Source: Actinomycetota bacterium
Lineage (GTDB): Bacteria > Actinomycetota > Acidimicrobiia > IMCC26256 > PALSA-610
Assembly (NCBI GenBank): GCA_003134555.1
Contig: PLBO01000124.1
Location: 1,730 to 34,425, forward strand
Direction of reading: 5' to 3'
Length of the DNA stretch: 32,696 bases
The notes beneath the pieces were generated by a model. The model had not been told where the DNA came from and made no database searches. It saw nothing but the letters and a program-made list of their open reading frames with translations. Position 1 is the first letter of the stretch, and the number at the start of each line of letters is the position of its first letter. Made by a program: the position numbers and the translations under genes. This document shows, piece after piece, positions 32,228 through 32,696 of the stretch.

Positions 32228-32312
32228 CGCCGCGTCAGCCCAGGCACGCATTCCGTTGACACGCGCCCGGCCTGCGCTCACGGTGTAGATCGCCTACGCA
32301 GAGGAGCCGGCT

Positions 32313-32522
32313 GTGCCAGAGAGCGTCTACAAAGTCATCGAGTTGGTCGGAACCAGTACCGAGTCCTGGGAGAAGGCGGCGTCCGCCGCGGTGGAGAAGG
32401 CGGCGTCGAGCCTTCGCGACCTACGGATCGCCCAAGTCGCCGAGCTCGACCTTCAGATCGAAGGCGGCGTCGTCAAGGCGTATCGAGCGAAGGTGAAGGT
32501 GTCGTTCAAGTACGAAGACTGA
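32313..32522 (+). CDS. Dodecin (flavin-binding dodecamer)
   Basis: A 69-residue protein that matches dodecin over its whole length: VYKVIELVGTSTESWEKAA, AVEKAASSLRDLRIAQVAEL and AYRAKVKVSFKYED are the strand-helix-strand-strand elements of the family. The tryptophan of TESWE is the residue that stacks on the bound flavin. Dodecins form hollow dodecamers that store or buffer riboflavin, FMN or FAD, and some bind CoA. A flavin buffer suits a genome segment with several flavin-dependent enzymes, but dodecins are widespread. The start is GTG at 32313 with GAGGAG six bases upstream. The convergent partial amidohydrolase gene ends six bases past its stop. Confidence 0.95.
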   Translation: MPESVYKVIELVGTSTESWEKAASAAVEKAASSLRDLRIAQVAELDLQIEGGVVKAYRAKVKVSFKYED

Positions 32523-32528
32523 CGACCT

Positions 32529-32696
32529 TCATACGTGCGAGCGGACCGCTCCCAGGCCATAACACTCGATCGCGTTCGCGCCGAGAATGCGCGCCTGGTC
32601 GGCGGACGCGAGCGGTGCGATCCGTTCGCGTATGTCGTCGACGACTCCCGGGTGGTACTCCGGGTGCGGATAGTCGGACGCCCACAGGATCCGATC
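32529..32696 (-). CDS. Amidohydrolase family 2 protein, C-terminal 55 residues
   Basis: The window cuts into this gene, leaving only its last 55 codons before a TGA. The peptide contains RILWASDYPHPEYHPG, the same D-Y-P-H metal-site signature as the complete amidohydrolase at 12086-13297, and it ends with ARILGANAIECYGLG, the usual C-terminal helix of the ACMSD-like group. The start and the catalytic N-terminus are outside the window. Being convergent with dodecin, it belongs to another transcription unit to the right. Confidence 0.85.
   Translation of the reverse strand, partial: DRILWASDYPHPEYHPGVVDDIRERIAPLASADQARILGANAIECYGLGAVRSHV

Noticed and set aside
32256-32291. Consensus TTGACA (32256-32261) as the -35 of a dodecin promoter
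   Set aside because: No TANNNT box lies at 16-19 bases; TAGATC at 32286 is too far and lacks the last T. Left unassigned.

Overview
The window is dense, high-G+C DNA with almost no non-coding sequence. It carries 31 genes or gene fragments, with no tRNA, rRNA, CRISPR array or insertion sequence and no gene-free gap longer than about 90 bases. It looks like an actinobacterial chromosome, plausibly Acidimicrobiia or a relative. The signs are luciferase-like F420-type oxidoreductases, a FAS1-like/MaoC double-hotdog dehydratase, HelD, Nfu-HEAT, a stand-alone class III cyclase, dodecin, GTG/TTG starts and many apparently leaderless promoters. The phylum call is an inference from gene content.

Layout. 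(1) 1-4224, minus strand: a tightly coupled acyl-CoA/beta-oxidation operon read as dehydratase, crotonase, acyl-CoA dehydrogenase, a second crotonase with an altered active site, and the start of a luciferase-like oxidoreductase. (2) 4273-8507: a GT87-type membrane glycosyltransferase, then a SufR-like Fe-S regulator divergent from a large Rieske protein, with a shared promoter/operator, then a hemerythrin-like protein. (3) 8578-16211, minus strand: a second catabolic region with a low-molecular-weight phosphatase, acyl-CoA synthetase, isochorismatase-fold protein lacking its catalytic triad, amidohydrolase, aldehyde dehydrogenase and two luciferase-like monooxygenases. (4) 16256-19209: phosphoglycerate mutase, a small membrane protein, an adenylate cyclase domain coupled to a DUF4097 repeat protein. 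(5) 19221-21254: HelD, the RNA-polymerase-recycling helicase. (6) 21346-30840: a TetR regulator, a fused LivH-LivM permease, a 1022-residue MFS-LivF-LivG fusion and a membrane-anchored substrate-binding protein; then a hexapeptide acyltransferase and a second binding-protein-fold gene without signal peptide. (7) 30860-32696: an Nfu-HEAT protein, a small CxxC protein, dodecin, and the C-terminus of another amidohydrolase.

How it fits together. Regions 1 and 3 supply CoA activation, dehydrogenation, hydration, isomerisation, aldehyde oxidation, flavin-dependent oxidation and hydrolysis, as expected for degradation of a branched or cyclic acid. Region 6 looks like an uptake system for such a compound or for a branched amino acid, under a TetR repressor whose likely operator overlaps its own -35 box. 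The most unusual object is the MFS-ABC-ABC fusion: a Liv-type importer compressed into two membrane/ATPase polypeptides with an extra secondary-transporter domain welded on. A second window-wide pattern is a TANNNT -10 box 6-9 bases before 11 of 30 visible start codons, in two cases made from the stop codon of the preceding gene.
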